Positions 14,943 through 30,500 are shown, counted from the stretch's first letter. The stretch: 64,000 bases of DNA from Anisakis pegreffii (GCA_035041965.1 JAPYMA010000826.1:1-64000), one strand, 5' to 3'. The notes: generated by a model from the letters alone, not told the origin. Translations and numbers: made by a program.

Positions 14943-17900
14943 GGAATGGATAACCGGTGTGGTTGTTGAAGAGACAACAGTTTATACGAATAGCAGATAG
15001 AATTCGATTTCTAAATGACGACGAAACTGCGAGAACACAATCCAAAACAGTGATATCAGGTGTTTTACTGTTGGGCAAATAATCGTTACGAAATTCATTT
15101 GCATGTAATGCTTTGCCAGATACTCCCAGCATTCCGACAGCATTATTTGATACAAATAAGATCTCAAATGAGAGACGATATTTTCCAAACAGCAGGGGGG
15201 GGAGGGTGTTTTTTGCTAACGATTTTGATCTCACACATCATCACACACTGAAAAACTCTGTATTGTACTGCAAATCTCTATGAACTGTGTAATGAAGCGT
15301 TGATAAGGTTTCAGGGAATTGATAAGAAAATAATTCCAGTTGTTGCAAATGTTGAATGCTCATAATTATTAAAGTAAGCGATAAAAAACGGAATTGAAAG
15401 ATTTCGTTCTTTTCGAGATCAGACGAGTGCAAATTGCTTGAATCTATCTGACCAACCGACAAGTCAATTATCGAATTATTGCGCATTTCCTATCCGAACA
15501 TTTAGGGCGCATTAGAAGTGAGTTTTCCACAGAATCACGATGGAGCCGAAAAGAAGAAATAAAATATGAGATTGTCCATAGCGGAAATTCAACCAGCGAA
15601 CAGATCTTTGCATGCACCGACAGCAGAAGCTGGGGACATTCGGTTGCGTGTCAGCGAATTTGATTGGATTGTCAATAGACTTATCGGAACAGAATGACGA
15701 TTGTATGATGTTCAACAATTATGGAGCGATCGTTGGGTTTAGATGGCAGTTTGTGGCAATGTGACGCTTGACTTTTGAAGATTTCTCAGTATGAATTCGT
15801 TTCTGGTCATTGCTTTGTTTTTTTCGTCAATAATTCAAGAGAAGCACACATCAGTTCATTGAACATCGCTTTGTCAGTTGCGATGCTTAGCAATAGATTG
15901 CAGAAGCGTAGTGAACAATATAAATAGGTTTGACTAAAGATATTTACGCTTTGTGTTGCTCTCAAGATGAATTGGTAGATCTGATGTTGTATAATGCATT
16001 ATCTTAGCGATGTAAATAATAAATGAACATACTGAATAAACTAAAAGATTCGTCATTGCCAAGCAAAAGCCAAATCATTAAAGGCGTTTGATTGAATTCA
16101 TTCATCGCTGAACTATTCTTTACCGTTGTCGGTATCGTCGCTTTTTGAACACTTCATCGCGTCAGTGGTTGTTTTAAGCATACCTTAAGCATACCTTTAA
16201 ACATACCTTTTGTTGACTTCCCATCAGAGCTGACTGAAGAGGACGAAAACAATAGGAGTATTATGTTATTTTACTTCAGATTATCAATTACCATTTCAAA
16301 TCTGAAAATGCAACTGCTTTTCACAACGATCATGTAATCAGTATCAATTTATCAACACAACTGTTTGCTCATCAACAATTAGCATTGACAACTGAGTATT
16401 TTGTTCATTTGATAAGCTAATTCAAATTCTCTGAACAATACTAATAGGCTTGTGTTTGAAAGTCATCACTCATAGACCTGTCAGAATTGTGTGTGTATGG
16501 TTGATGAACACGGCATTTGCTGATTAATGCGGCATTTGTTGGGGTTTTTCCACTGACTGAATCAGACTAGTTGATTTAAAAGTATTCGAAAGAAGGAGAA
16601 AAACTGTTTGCTTATAGTTTTCAAGCGAGCAGATATTTTAGGAGATGAAGAGACGAATAACGAATGCTGAATGAGAAAATCGAATTTGAGTGAGGTTCAA
16701 AAAACGATTCCAAGTAAATATTCCGATGAGATGAGTTGGCCGTATGCAAATGAGAAGAGAGATGCACACAAAATTCAACGACCAAAAATCCCTGTTGGAT
16801 GCCGGTTTAAATATAGTTGGTGTGGCTGGCTCTACATGAATTGTACTCGTTGGGTCGATGAATTGATGCACATTTTATCAAATTCAATGTAATCAATCCA
16901 ATGGGAATTTGCTTGGTGAAACAAAAAGAGTGCTGAGAACAAAGAAGTTTGTGAGAAAGAAATTTCGCGTTGTTAAAGAACAAACAAAAAAAGACTGAAA
17001 GATATGGTACGACGCTAAAAGCTATCAACGACTTGAATGCACCACTCAGTTGAGTGATTCACTGGTTCATGGCCATGACAATATTACCACACATGAATGC
17101 GCTTAAGGCACTCAGTACGTAAGTGATTCTTTGGTACCGTACAACTCGCGGAATACAGGAAATTCACGATGAAATTAAGAGCGTATTTTCTTTGATTGGC
17201 CTCTGTCGAATGCATTTTATTAAAGGCAATTCGGGCAATGAAAATATTCCATATGATATAATTGTTCGGCTTCTTTTGGTTTTTTCTTCAATTGAAATTT
17301 GATAATGGGGATCAAATTACGCACTGACTTTGTTAGAGAGAACATGTATCGACAGAATGATATTGAGCTGTGTGTAAATAAGGTTGCATGCTCAATAAAT
17401 GAATGATAGTCTTTATGAATTTTGAATGTAGCGAAATTGCATCAAATTACTACACTGAGCCTAGTTGTAATTGTCAATTAGGTTAGCGACATTTTGCACA
17501 TTCGTCAAAAATCTTATCAAAAATTGAATTCATTCCATCAATTCCAGAAAAAAAAAGAACCATTCGGATCAGATTATAAAGACTTTCTCATTACTGACAA
17601 AGTTTTGTCCATTTAGCAATGCTATTAACTTATTCGAGATCGAGAAAGCTTAAAAATGTTCTCAAAATAAAGCCTTTAAAAGACCACTCCAAAATCGCCT
17701 CCAGTCAAATGAAAAAAAAATAATTGTGGTTTTCCTATCCGTTATCTCGCATCCTATCAGTGATGTCAATTGAGCATTGCATAACTGCGGTGCTGTTCAT
17801 TTTAAGCTTGACATCATTTCAGTAAAGTGATGTCTTTCTTCGGAACGACTTGATTCGTTTCGAACAGATTTGATTTGAAAATCTTTACTTAGTTGGGTGG

Positions 17901-18527
17901 ACTTTTTTCTTGTTGAAAAGAACGAATTTAAGATGCCAATATATTGAACTCTGTTACACTTCCATCATGATCGTCCAGTACTAAGAGCAGCAGTGTACAG
18001 ACGGCGACTTGCGGATAGGATTACATATCAGCATCATCTTATCACATCGAAGGGGTGATAGAAACTACTTGCATGCTTGATTTATATTGGCTAAAGAAGT
18101 GTGATAGTCGTAGTACATGTATTTCATGAGGAATATATCTTCAAGGCGTGGTCTATTCTCTTTTTTGAATGCTCATGTGAATATGTGCTGCTTGTATATG
18201 AGATATGCATGAATGTGTCCATCGTTGTCTCTTTATACATTTGTGCATCGAATCCTATTCTCTGCTTTAAACAGCATAATCAAGAATCTCGTCAAAAGCT
18301 TGCTAGGCCTGTTCTTGAACACAGCCAACAAACACAAGAACGAACATGAATATAAGAAGACAAATAAGAAAGATGTGGAAGATACGACGAAGACGAGTCA
18401 GCTCTCAGTTTCCAGCCTTCAGCTAACTTGAGCACAAAGTACGAGCGAAGAGGAGCCAACCAGCCACACCCATGATCAATGTGCTAGCGTGTCTTGTTAA
18501 AGCTGGCCGCTATCGTACGGCCCCCTC
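14943..18527. other. Intergenic region, no supported gene
   Basis: About 3.6 kb between the anoctamin and the signal-peptide exon of the Cys-loop channel. Open frames here (for example minus 15234-14845, which partly overlaps the last anoctamin exon, and plus 16671-16892) have no recognisable domain, and their lengths are expected by chance. A G-rich run (GGGGGGGGAGGG) sits at about 15195-15206. Three near copies of AAGCATACCTT are arrayed at about 16175-16210. Nothing else could be named. Confidence 0.5.
16175..16210. repeat. Short tandem repeat, three near copies of AAGCATACCTT
   Basis: Three consecutive 11-13-base units differ by one or two bases (AAGCATACCTT, AAGCATACCTTT, AAACATACCTTT). 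It is a small microsatellite-like array with no evident function. Confidence 0.7.
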
Positions 18528-21500
18528 ATGCACTACCTCAGATTAATATTATTATCGTTCATATTTATCGCTACATTACTTCTAATTAGTGCTTCAACGG
18601 CCAGGTGAGTCATCCTCTCTAATTGACACATTGTTCGTTCATTTCTTGAAACTTAAAACAATTCAATATCGCGTCCATTCTTGAATTCATCCGTAGATTT
18701 TCTGAATACTTTGCAATTAGTGATCTCAACAAGCACTGCGAATAATCACCTGAATAATCCGATCTTATCCATGTGATCAAAAGAGATCTACCGCACAAAA
18801 TTGATCAGTGTTGATCAGTTGAATGATTAATGAATCATTTGCGAGCCATCTTATTAACTAGAGTTCCTCGTTTTATGGAGACTGCTAGGCTGATAAGATC
18901 CTGAATATTAGACGTCAGAATTGTTACATTACTTGCCATTTTACGGTAGTTACCATGTGTATTTCTGCATTCACTAGCTCATATGAACACTAGTTCACAG
19001 ACGCATTCATACTATCTGGATTACGTGTCAGTCTTCGAAAATTTCATTCCTGGACTTACTATCATTTGTGAATGACACAAATGCGATATCTAATTTTGAT
19101 GAAAGTATCAACAATTCTTTTTCTATAATTCACACTGGGTTATGATTTATAATTCACATTCGATTATGGATTATGATCAGAAATCGCACGCTTAAGAAAC
19201 GCGCGTTGTTTTTGTTGTTTTAGAAATGCGTTTTGTGAAGACTTTGGGATAATATTGCGTACTAACAAATTCCCATATACACCTTACCTAAAAACGTCCA
19301 CTAATCCGTTGCTATGAAGAGCAGAGTTGCATAAAGCATCATTCAGTTATACATTCAATGAAAACAGATCGAATATGGATTCGTGTATATACATAAAAAC
19401 ATCTGTGTAAATGCAATTCAAGCTTCATGCGTAACTATTTTGCTATTTGCAACACCAAATTAAATGCTGCACTCAAAATCAATTGACTGTCAAGCGCTCA
19501 TCTGCAATATTCTTGTTATATGGCGACTATTCGTTAAGGTTTCCATGAGCATACGATTGCTTCACACTGAAACGTTTTCGAAGGAATTCACTCTGAAGAG
19601 TAGCCATTTTATTCGGATTATTGTTACTTTTCATAGTGCCAATACGCATTTGTTTGCGTATAAGAAGCGAGTGAACGAATTCGATTACGATTTATCTGCA
19701 GAACAAAAAAAAAGAACGGAATATGTATTGATTCGTGAAATTGAATTGAATTCAGTGAATCGAATAATGACAATGGTATATTTATGTGTGTGTATGTGTA
19801 TTTGTGCATGAGAGTTCGTATGCGTGTCGGGAAATAAACTGAATAAAGGACTGACTGACTTATTTTGCATATTTTATCAATAAATGAAGGTCATTTTTAT
19901 GAACGCAGTTAATTTCAACAGTTTGTTCGTAAATGGAAGCACGACGGTTTTATGTTGTCATCAATGCAGTAATAATCAATTCATTTTAACCAACTCAACT
20001 CTTCCTTATGTAAACTCATAATGATGGCGTACATTATCGAAGGTTTCAAAGAGAAGCTATTTCTAGAGTTCGAAACATAATAGAATAGTGAGAATATAAT
20101 ACTTTGATCAGAATCATATCCAATCTATTTGATAAATTTCACAACAGTGCTTCAAGCGATTTTCTCATAGTCAGTGTTCAGTACTGCTAAGAAATTTTCC
20201 GCTAGAATCTGACAGTGTTTTACTGGTTTTTTCAATCAGCGAAAACTTCTCTGCTGAAAACTGCTCACTGAGAGTTTCTAGGCATAAATTCGTCACAACT
20301 GAAACTAATAAATCAGGAAATAAATTGCGTCGAATCTAAAAAATCAACCGAAACAATTGATGATTATTGCTCAATAAACTGAAACAACTGCTAACAAGAG
20401 ACGTTCAAACTCCGAGCATGAGTCTTCCCTTACGAGTGATTTTGCTCGAAAGCATGACGAAAACTTTCTACGTTCGATCATAAATATTCATGAGCAGTAA
20501 CGAATTTTCAGTGAGAATCTCGTTCCTCCACCGAATTTTCCGTAAAGCAAGCTTGTGCTGCATAAAAAATCAACGAAAAAACGTTTCACCCGAGAAAATT
20601 TGATAAAATTGAGTTAATTTTGCATGTTCGTTGATTCAGTTCATTTGCATGCATATATAACACAAATTTCCAACGAATTCATCACCAACGACCAACGATG
20701 AATACGAATAGCGCAAAAAGATTATCAGTACGATCGTTTAATTAACTGCTGGAATTAGTAGAAACCTTTGATAGATTCGGGATTGCAGGCATTGCCATGC
20801 CTCCTCAAATATTCATCAATAGAATCATTAGTGGTGTTTTTCGCTTATTTATTAGCGTGTTTGGTGAAAGGTGTTGCTATTACGTGTAGATATTGTGCCC
20901 TTATTTATCAGTGCTGCTTACTATTGCTTAAAACTTTTGTTACTTGCACCAATACTCGTCTCATAATTTTGACCAAGACCATCATAAGTCATCCATATTC
21001 TTATGCTACTCTGCCTCAGAAATCGAAACTCCCACCTAGAATATGTTGCCGCTCCAACAATTCTTTTGTTCTTATTTCTCTTCACTGCACAACAATACGA
21101 ACTCTTCAACACGTTCAAGAATATCGAAAAGAAAGACTTGACAAGTCATGTGGAACAATATTTCTGTGGACTCGAGAAGAGAGCAATAGTTGATCAAGCA
21201 GGATCATACGTAGAACTAATGCAAAGTGTTTTCTCAGAATGTATTATTGAAAAAATGCAAGCATCTTCGACTACACGGTATTTTCTGTTGTTCGGTGCAC
21301 TCGTGATTCGTATTTATATCCGTGGTTATTCTCATTATTGTTTGTATTTGGATAAACATTATTATTACCGTCGCTAATATAAATCATTGTTATTATGATG
21401 AATATTCTTGTTGTTATCACAACTTTCACATTCACATTTGTAGTTGATCATGCGAGTTTGTTCATTCATTAGTATCTATTCATATTTGTTTATGAGAAAG

Positions 21501-24500
21501 ATCTGAGGGGCCTGGCGAGAGGAAGTGACACTGAAAAGATTTGCTCATGCGTATTGTCTGATCGAGAATCACGAGTCAAACTACTGGTCAATGGAGAGAG
21601 ATACCATTCAGCCATAAAATCAGTGATGTGCATCCTTAAATAGTAGTTCTTTTCCTGTGGGATCACATTTGTGGTCAATCAAATGTTTGGGTGTGTTGAT
21701 AATTGAATTAATTACATTTCTGCAGATTGTTGAAACGTAAGCATTAGATCGGAAATAGTGTTAATTCTAGGCAATACTAGTCAATCAAACAACCTCCAAA
21801 CTTCAAAGCAATATCACCAGAAGCATTCGTGCATTTCTACCTAGTTTGAATGTCTTAAAAGCAAAGATATGATAAAATCTGATCACACTCGCTAGACGGT
21901 ATCGCTCGAACGTTTGGGAAGAACTCGTTTCAAAAATCCAAATTTTTTAAAATTCAAGCTTTTTTATCGCACTAATTAAGATTTGAAATGGCTCAGTAGA
22001 TTCTGATACAATTGCTTTTTAGTGCGCACACATTCCTTTTTCACCATGCTAGCATTCAGTACGAATAGCATTAAACTACTGATATCCTTTTATGATCATT
22101 TTAGTTATTTACTCGCATTAAAAGACCATTCAAAAGGTGTTCTTAATAGAATGTATCAATCGATTGCGTCCTATGAAAATGCTCTCTCTGTAGTTTCAGT
22201 AGCTATAAATCCCTTCTTTTGGCTGAAATGTAGGGGATAAATTCCTTCTGAAATGATTCTATTCATAATGCTCGGAGCCTTAGCGAGTGGAAATCGAATG
22301 GCTGTGAACCAGTCACGTTCAGTGTCAGTCACCGACGACCTCATATCCCCAAACACCTTATCAGCGATCCACGCTTGTTTCAAGAGAGAAAGAGAGATTT
22401 GCTGCGTCTTGGATAAGTACTAAAAAATTTCTCACTAAGTCTGATTTTTTCCGTCACGCGCTTATCATATTTTGACTGCTGAAGAATGGTTGTAATCATT
22501 GCGTTATACCTAATTTTCAATGAAACGAAAAGAACATCGAACATGAGCAGAAAATGCTTGAATTACTTGGATTGCGTGAGCAATCCTGATGAATAGGTCG
22601 ATGAGCATCACCATGGAAATACTTTTGTAACGATTCGAAAAGTGCAAACACTCGATCGAGTATGTGCTGAGTTATCGGATGAGCGCTGAAAGAAGTCAAA
22701 ACTTATTTGAGTGAATAAATGTATCGTATGGCAGTGAAGGGAATTGATGCATCGAGCAGCACCGAGCGCATCATGCATACACTTGTAAATGCGTATAGTT
22801 TATAGTCTCGTGGGCACATGCCCATTCAAATGAATTATTCATCGATGATATATCAACTCATCTTGAATTGCCTTCATTAATGCGCATCTCATAAGTGGGA
22901 ACATATTTCGTGAAGTTTTTCGTGAGCTATATCCAGTCGAGCCATATGCATGCACATTTTCGTCTCAATTTTGACATCTTTTGGTATTGAATCAGTAAAC
23001 TCAATAATCAACGAGTGCTCGTAACACACACCGTATCCCACTTAATATGTACTGATTTATAGTATAAGTAGCAATAGCTATCAATGAATGTTCGCATTTT
23101 TTGCAGTTTTAGCAGTCATTTTTTTGTTCATTCATCGAACGTCACCTAATTTTTGATTTGAGATGAGAGGGAAGCTGCTCATCAATTCATCAATCTTGCG
23201 TTGATTATTGCAAGAAGAAGCAACCAAATTTAGCCATTTATATCCATCATTCAAACGCGTACGTTCATCCATCTATGTGTGTGCATCTCAGTTCGTAGTG
23301 ATGCTCTCCAATTGTGCATTTTGAGGATATGAGAATGCTTTATTTGTAAGGGAACATTGAACACTAAATGAGAAATAAGTCGAATTTGTATTGAGAAACA
23401 ATGAATTATGAGAGTCATTTGTAAGTTCAAGATGATGACACATGGAAATGACGCCCTATTTCGGGCAATAATTCAATTGCATTTCTACTCAACTGATTGA
23501 GCTGTTTTTGTGTGAAGATGAACGACTGTTATCAACAAACGCTTCGCCATTCACCATCGTGCTCTGCAAAAATGCTTTCATTCATTAACAATCTCGACCA
23601 TAAGCACACGGATTCTTTTGACATGATTCATGACATAAGAGCAACCAATTCATCGATAATCCCATTCTATGCAATTGTTTCTGTAGTGCGGACTCAATTC
23701 TTGAAAATGATCACGTGTCAGTATTCATGTGATAAGGGCTCAGCAATGAGTCTTCTCGCTTAACTTTCTCATTCCTTATGAGATCAAATTTGAAGAATTT
23801 TCACGTGAACACACATGACTTAATCCGGGATCACATCTAGAGAACTTTACTTCAGGTAAGTCTTCTGAATGAATTTGAATATCTTTTGTGGTTTAGCTTT
23901 GCGATCCTGAGTGGTTCAGCAGGAGGATGGAGATGAACAGGGCAAAACAAGGATATAGTGAGGAGTGATGACTGTAAAGAACTGTTGGATCAAGTTTGTG
24001 CAGTAGGAGATAGATAAATTGATAGATCAATTGAAGAAGACCCAAGTAAGCGTGCATATAAACGATGACATAATGCGGATGGGTTGAGCAAGCTCCATAA
24101 GCAGCCTACAGCGCCATTAAATCTAGTCTAGTATTGTGTATCGATGCTTACTGACAAGAAGCTGTGCATCTGCTGGTGAGATATTACAACAAAGCAGTTT
24201 ATTTGATGCACATTTACATGTATGTGACACACTTGCTGTACATTGCCATGCAGCTGCTGTTCATTCCCATTGGGAATGCTGTTGAGCGTTCACAAAAAGA
24301 AACAAATCAACAATGCAAAGTCGTACTTAAAAAGTTGAGTTCGTAACAAGCACTGCTCGATTTGCAACCGTCATCTGACTGAAGACGGTGCCAACCGAGG
24401 AAATCCTGTAGTTGAAGTATCCACCATTTGAGTACGTTTGGATCTGACAAGTTTTCAGTATTTATCGGCAAAAGCTTCGGAAAATGAGCAAATCTTTGCA

Positions 24501-27500
24501 GATTTTCGATTTGTGCATTCGAATAAAAACTGAATGAACCGAGTAAGCGTGTTACATATTTCAGGCGAGCTGTATATAAGCGGAACTCAAGGCACCTGCG
24601 CCGACTCAGCAGGTTCAATTCTCATTTGCATTGATTACATTCGTTATGCAAATTTTATTCATGTCTGCTCAAAATAAACATTTTGTTGACTTTGAATTTA
24701 AGGCACGCGAGGAACTCGCTTAAGATTAATTTACATAATAAATTCCAAGCATTAACATCATGAGCATTCATCGTATGAAGAAGCGATGTTTCTTGCTCGA
24801 AAATAGCACTCAATAAGATTGTGCAGTAAAAATAGCCGAAACATTCAATGGCCACTTTTCAAAAGCCAATCCATTGCACACGTGCAACTGATTTATTGTC
24901 CTCGAAACAATAAATCAAGCATAAGTTTACATCTGGTCATCTTTGGCTTCTGACCGAAATGTGCTGAAAATAAGATATGGCAAGGAGAACAGCACATGAG
25001 TTAGCATTGTTCGGGTCATTCCGAGTGATTTTGACCTTTTGAATTGTCCAGATTTCTAGAATACAGAGCACTAAGTGAGTCGTTTTGAGCACTTCCGCTA
25101 TTGATAATCATCAAAGTTGTTGATGGTGGAGTTAGCTCCATCGAAAGTACTCACAACTACTTGCAGCAGAAAATCACTCATTCACGGGATCAGTTGAGTG
25201 AAGAGTTTTGCGAGCAGTTACAGATTGTATGACTGGGAGGTGGACGAGCACGGGGGACTGCGGCCGATGGTTGACGCAAAACGCGGCGCTGCACACGCGA
25301 TCAGGAGTCGATCACGGCCGTGTGCGAACGATTCGTACATTCTGGAGACGATCCTCAAGAAGTATAACCGCCATAAAATACCTGGTGGATCGGTGAACGT
25401 GCAGGTGGAGGTGTGGGTGCAGGAGATCACAACCATCAGTGATATCACTTCTGACTTTCAGGTTAAAGCAACGAAACTTTTGCTGTTTGATATCAACTCG
25501 TTTCTGATCCAAAAACACAAAGGGAAATTTCGTTTTTGCAATGGATCATCTTGATTCATCGCTCTCGTGATCCATTTCCAGTGTATACTTCCAATTGCCA
25601 TCCTAAGTGCATATTCACTACGAATGCTTACTTTTTGAAATTCGAACTGATATTTTGAAAGGTTTGACTAACTTCTACAGCTGGACATATACATAAGCGA
25701 AATGTGGTTAGATCCGGCGTTGGACTATTCATGGATGGATCCGTGTAAATATAATTTATCGTTGAATAGTGTTTTACTCGAGAAATTGTGGACACCAAAT
25801 TCGTGTTTCATCAACTCAAAAACTGCCGACATTCACAGAAGTCCTTTTCCGAACATCTTTCTCATGATCTACGCAAATGGTTCCGTATGGACGAATTATC
25901 GCCTCAAGTTACAAGGTGGTTTTCTTGCACGTTCATCAATGATTTACATACAGACAGCAATCGAACCGTCGAAATTTCTGCGTATACCAATGATTGCCCA
26001 CTCGTAGCTGCTAGAATTCGCTAAATAATCATTTATAGAGGTTGAAGTTTTCATGCGGTATATGATATGTTCGAATGAGTATTTGAAAATCAACCTTTTT
26101 TATTTTGAAATCTATTTAATGAGTAATGATGAGATTTTGTTTGTTTGCCTCTATCTTATTTCAGACACAGTTCATTTGTGATCATTTGAATGAAGATAGA
26201 ATGTTCAAAGATAGATTGATTGAACAGTTCCGTGATTCATCTTGAAAGGACTATGATCTTGAACTGGAGCAACAAAGCTCAAAATATATCGCAATTTTTC
26301 CATGAATCAATAGGTGCATTGAATATGCGTGTATTTGTCATCCACATCTAGCCGTGAATACATCCACACTAATCTACCCACGGATTTTTCCTGCTTTCAA
26401 ACAGCCGAAAAAAGTTGTTCGCTCAGTTTTCAAGTAAACTTCGACACGTCTTACTCAGACAAAATTTCTTTGCATGTGTGGGCAATTCTTTTTCCGTGAT
26501 ATTTTAAGTGGTAATGAGTTTTCGCAAATTCTTCAGTGTGTATGCTTCCCTCATTTCACACCCGGCACAAAGTGGTTTATACATCATTCAACTAATACCG
26601 AATTCAATATGGGTAATTGAATGAGGCCCATTAAAATACATGAATTATTTATAATGCCGCAAAATCAGCTCTAAAGATGTGCAGCATGAAAATCAGTGAA
26701 CCTTCGCAAATAATTTCATTTCTACTCCAAACACGTTCAAATCAAATTCAAGTCTCCTGAAAAAACGCGAAAACGTTTCGTGTGCTGCCTTGTGGCGACG
26801 AGCATGATCAAATCATCACGCATTTATGGAATCAACGAAGCTTTCTTTCTTCAATGCTATTTATGCACCTAAAATGTTTTTTGGTCCAAAAGCTGGATCG
26901 ATACACATTTCGATTTCAACAAATTGTTGCCTTTTTGCAAGCATAATTCCAATCAAAGCTAACATTTGCTGGAAAATCTGACTGACAACCATCAATAAAA
27001 TGGATGTTCAATGTGAACTTGTTCATAACAATCGACCTAGTCGAATATACATCGATCTAGATTTCTTATGATGAATATTGATCATTTAACTAAATAAATG
27101 CAATCTGTAAAGTTTCCATTTGACCTCAAGTATTTCAATACGCTTTACTGTGAAATAAGATTGGTATGAGGTATTCGTAACCTAGTTTTTAGACTGATAA
27201 CGGTGGTATTTTGAAGCGAAATTTCGTTTCTGAGAATGAATGATTCCGTTTGGATTGCACGAATATCTTCAAAATAAATTTGAGTGATTGCGCAACCAGA
27301 AAATTGGGAAATTGCATCTTCGAAAGAAGCACTTTCTGTCAATTTTGTTTACTTATTGATGGTTTCTTCAGTTGAACAACATTTGAGATAGGTTGAAGAT
27401 CTTTTTCATCGATAATGAAAGAGATTCATCAGAAACAGTTCACACCCCAGGAACAGCATAAATCCGAACAGAGATCACTCAGAAGTTATCGAAAATAAAA

Positions 27501-30500
27501 AGGATTTTACTTCCTGAATATGTTTCACCAGCAACATTTTCAACAAAACCCATCACTTTCTGATTTCAGGTCCCTGTGAGATGGACCTAACACGTTTTCC
27601 TTTCGACAATGTCACTTGTTCACTTACATTCGAAAGTTTCAAGTTAGTTGCATCGATCGACTTCGTTGTGTGATTTCTCAAGCACATGGTGTTGATGGCC
27701 TTATCACAGCATGCTTCGTCTGTAATCTTACCTCAAAATGTGTATTCTTAGGATAGAAACTTAAGAGTGAACCTGAAACCCATCGCTCAAACCGGATTTA
27801 AGACATCTCCAGTCTCAGTACTCCTGTACAATAGACTAGAATACAAAGTTTTAATGTTTGATCTTGAGTCGCGTCAAAATTGATTACGACTAGTTGATGT
27901 CGCAGTTAAATGAGCATGAAGATTCGCGTCGTTTCAGTTATAATACAGATGAAGTGCAGATGTCATGGTCACCGTTGGGAGTTTCAAAAATGCGCGAAAA
28001 AATGGAACTTGCCGACTATGAATTAACCGGAATCGAGAATCTGAGAGCATCTGAGGTGTGTAAACCATGGTTTTTTCACTCAGTTAGTTGCGGTCTCCAT
28101 GAGAGTTCTTCCAGGAATAGTCGCATTTTCAGTCGTGCACTGTATTTCAGCCTTATCCTGCGGGATTCTGGCATGAACTAACGATGAAATTTCGCTTCAA
28201 AAGACGTGCCGGATGGTATATATTGCAAGCATACCTCCCTACATATTTAACAATATGCATTTGTAAGTTTTTATTCGGAGCGAATAACAAATGTTCAAAG
28301 ATTAGTGGCTCAAACTTTGAAAAACGAATTATTAAGGAATATTGATCACCAAGAGAGCAAAATTAAGTTATGAATAATGTGATTCATTCGTTGCATGCTA
28401 TCGGTCCTGCATTCTAGTTTTCGTTTATATGCTTCCAACATGAATCTGAGGATTGGTCTCCGTAAAAGAACGATGTCATGTCATGTATTGACTGTGAAAT
28501 AAGTCATGAAATTATACTTCCATCATGTTAGGATTGTTAAATATAATAGAGCCTTGTAGCATATAGTATTTCTGCCTAATAGTGTGTCTAAACAGGTTTC
28601 AGAAGGTGATCATTATAAGAATATGCAAAACTTGATCAAATCTGCTAACTGATACCAGTTTTTCGCCAGTTGCTCTTGGAACTTATGTGAAACATCAATG
28701 TTGGTCTTAGGATCCTTAGCGGTATTGCTGGGAGTTTTCAGTGGAATCTGAATGCGGAACGAAAGCAGAGCATAGAGGGTAATTGTGGAATGCTTGGCGA
28801 CCAATAGGAATAATGAAAATAAAAAAGATGAAGGAATGATTTCTGATATGATATTGCTCACTTAATCAATCCATCCTACTAGGCTTGAATCGTAGTCTGT
28901 TTCTATTCAACTGAAATTGGGTTTCTTTGCACGTTTCTTCTTCTTCTTTGAAGTATATGCGAGCAAATCGCCGTGTTTTTAGTTGGTATGTCCTACTCTC
29001 ACAGCAATTGCTCGCAATCGTATTTTACGATTGGAGCGCATTGGTGGCTTTATGAATTTTTCAGCGAAATTCTCACACTAACGATAAGTGTGTTTAGTGG
29101 ATGTGCTCGGTTGCTTCCGCAAAACTCTTCCACTCCACTCCATCAACCAGTGGCTGAGCCAACCGAGCGCCTATACCTATTGATTCGTGCCAACTTGAAG
29201 TATTTATGACTTATCCATCATTGTGCCATTAAAAGCTACTGGAGTATTTGTTGAGATTGCTAGATGAACTGATCGATTGCAAAAAACTTCAGAACATTCC
29301 CAGGGGTGATTGATGTTCATAAAACCGTGATACTCGCAAATGATCTTCTAAAAACTATGGAAAGCACTGTTCTTTACTGATGAGAATTGAAATTTGAAAT
29401 TGACATTATGACATTTGAGTGAAGACGTTTGATTTGAAATAGCTGATTGTTAGATATGGAAACTCGATAAAAGTTAAAGAATGACGTGCACGTAGACGGC
29501 ATGATGAGTTTTAGCGATCTGACTAAATATCAGCTAAGTGGTTGATGATGCCAACGATTTCAGTGACGGATATTGAAGGTTTACTCCATCATCGAGGCAC
29601 ATAACTGGGTTGCGTCAAAAATGTCTTCGATAAAAAGATGACATGAATGTAATGCATTTATCAACAATCGTAATCTTCTCTGCTAAATATAGGCTGAAAC
29701 TAATGGTGATGTTGACAATGTAAATATATGTGTTGTGAAGTGGCGGTTGAGCGAACCGCTCTTTGAACAGCAAAGAATTTGATGCAGTGGAACCTAAAAA
29801 GATGAGCGTGTTCATTATGCCGCTCCAATCAAGCTCAACGCCAGTGACTCGGGGGTCCGGTTTGGCACTAGGGACAAGGCATGAACCAAGCAGAAAGATG
29901 CGACTCTAACAATAATGAAAAACGAAGCGAACAGCAAGCACATCATGAGCAATACTATAGGTTCCACATGAAATGGACCGATTGGATATAAGAAGAGGCA
30001 TAAAAGTGTACTGCTAACAGCAAGTCTATGGAAAATGCATGATGTGTATATACGAATGTTTGACAAGCAATCACAAATATGCATAAATAAATGACTATGT
30101 TTTTGTGTAAGTGTACGAGTAAGAGTTGGTATAATATCTAGTATATTCATCTTATGCCCATGAAACTATCAAGCAACAAAAAGGATCTTCTGAAAAGCAA
30201 ATTGAATTGAAAAGTGATATTTTCATTTGCTGCCTCTTAGTATTAGCATACGCTGCTAACATGTACATACCAGTATGTTTGTTGTGTCAATGTTCTTGCC
30301 ATATTCATGCTCTCTTGTTAGTGAATTGGCCGTATCGATGAATTCCCCTAAGGAACCTTATTTTGTTCTTCAGTCGGCTTTGATCTTCAAACCAACTTCT
30401 CGGATAGAAATTTACTGATTCTTTAAATGAGTTTGACATTAACACATTCGCTCCATTGAACAATCGAATGAAGGAATAGAAGAAAACAATTGGGGATACT

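Noticed and set aside
15195..15206. G-rich run as a G-quadruplex
   Set aside because: Eight Gs plus AGGG give only three full runs of three; it does not meet the four-run pattern.
14845..15234. 129-codon minus frame after the anoctamin
   Set aside because: Partly antisense to the last anoctamin exon, of chance length, with no domain.
20768..21377. Two overlapping plus frames of 141 and 124 codons in the Cys-loop channel intron
   Set aside because: Expected about once by chance at this composition, no recognised domain, and they use the same bases in two frames. Possible nested gene, but unsupported.
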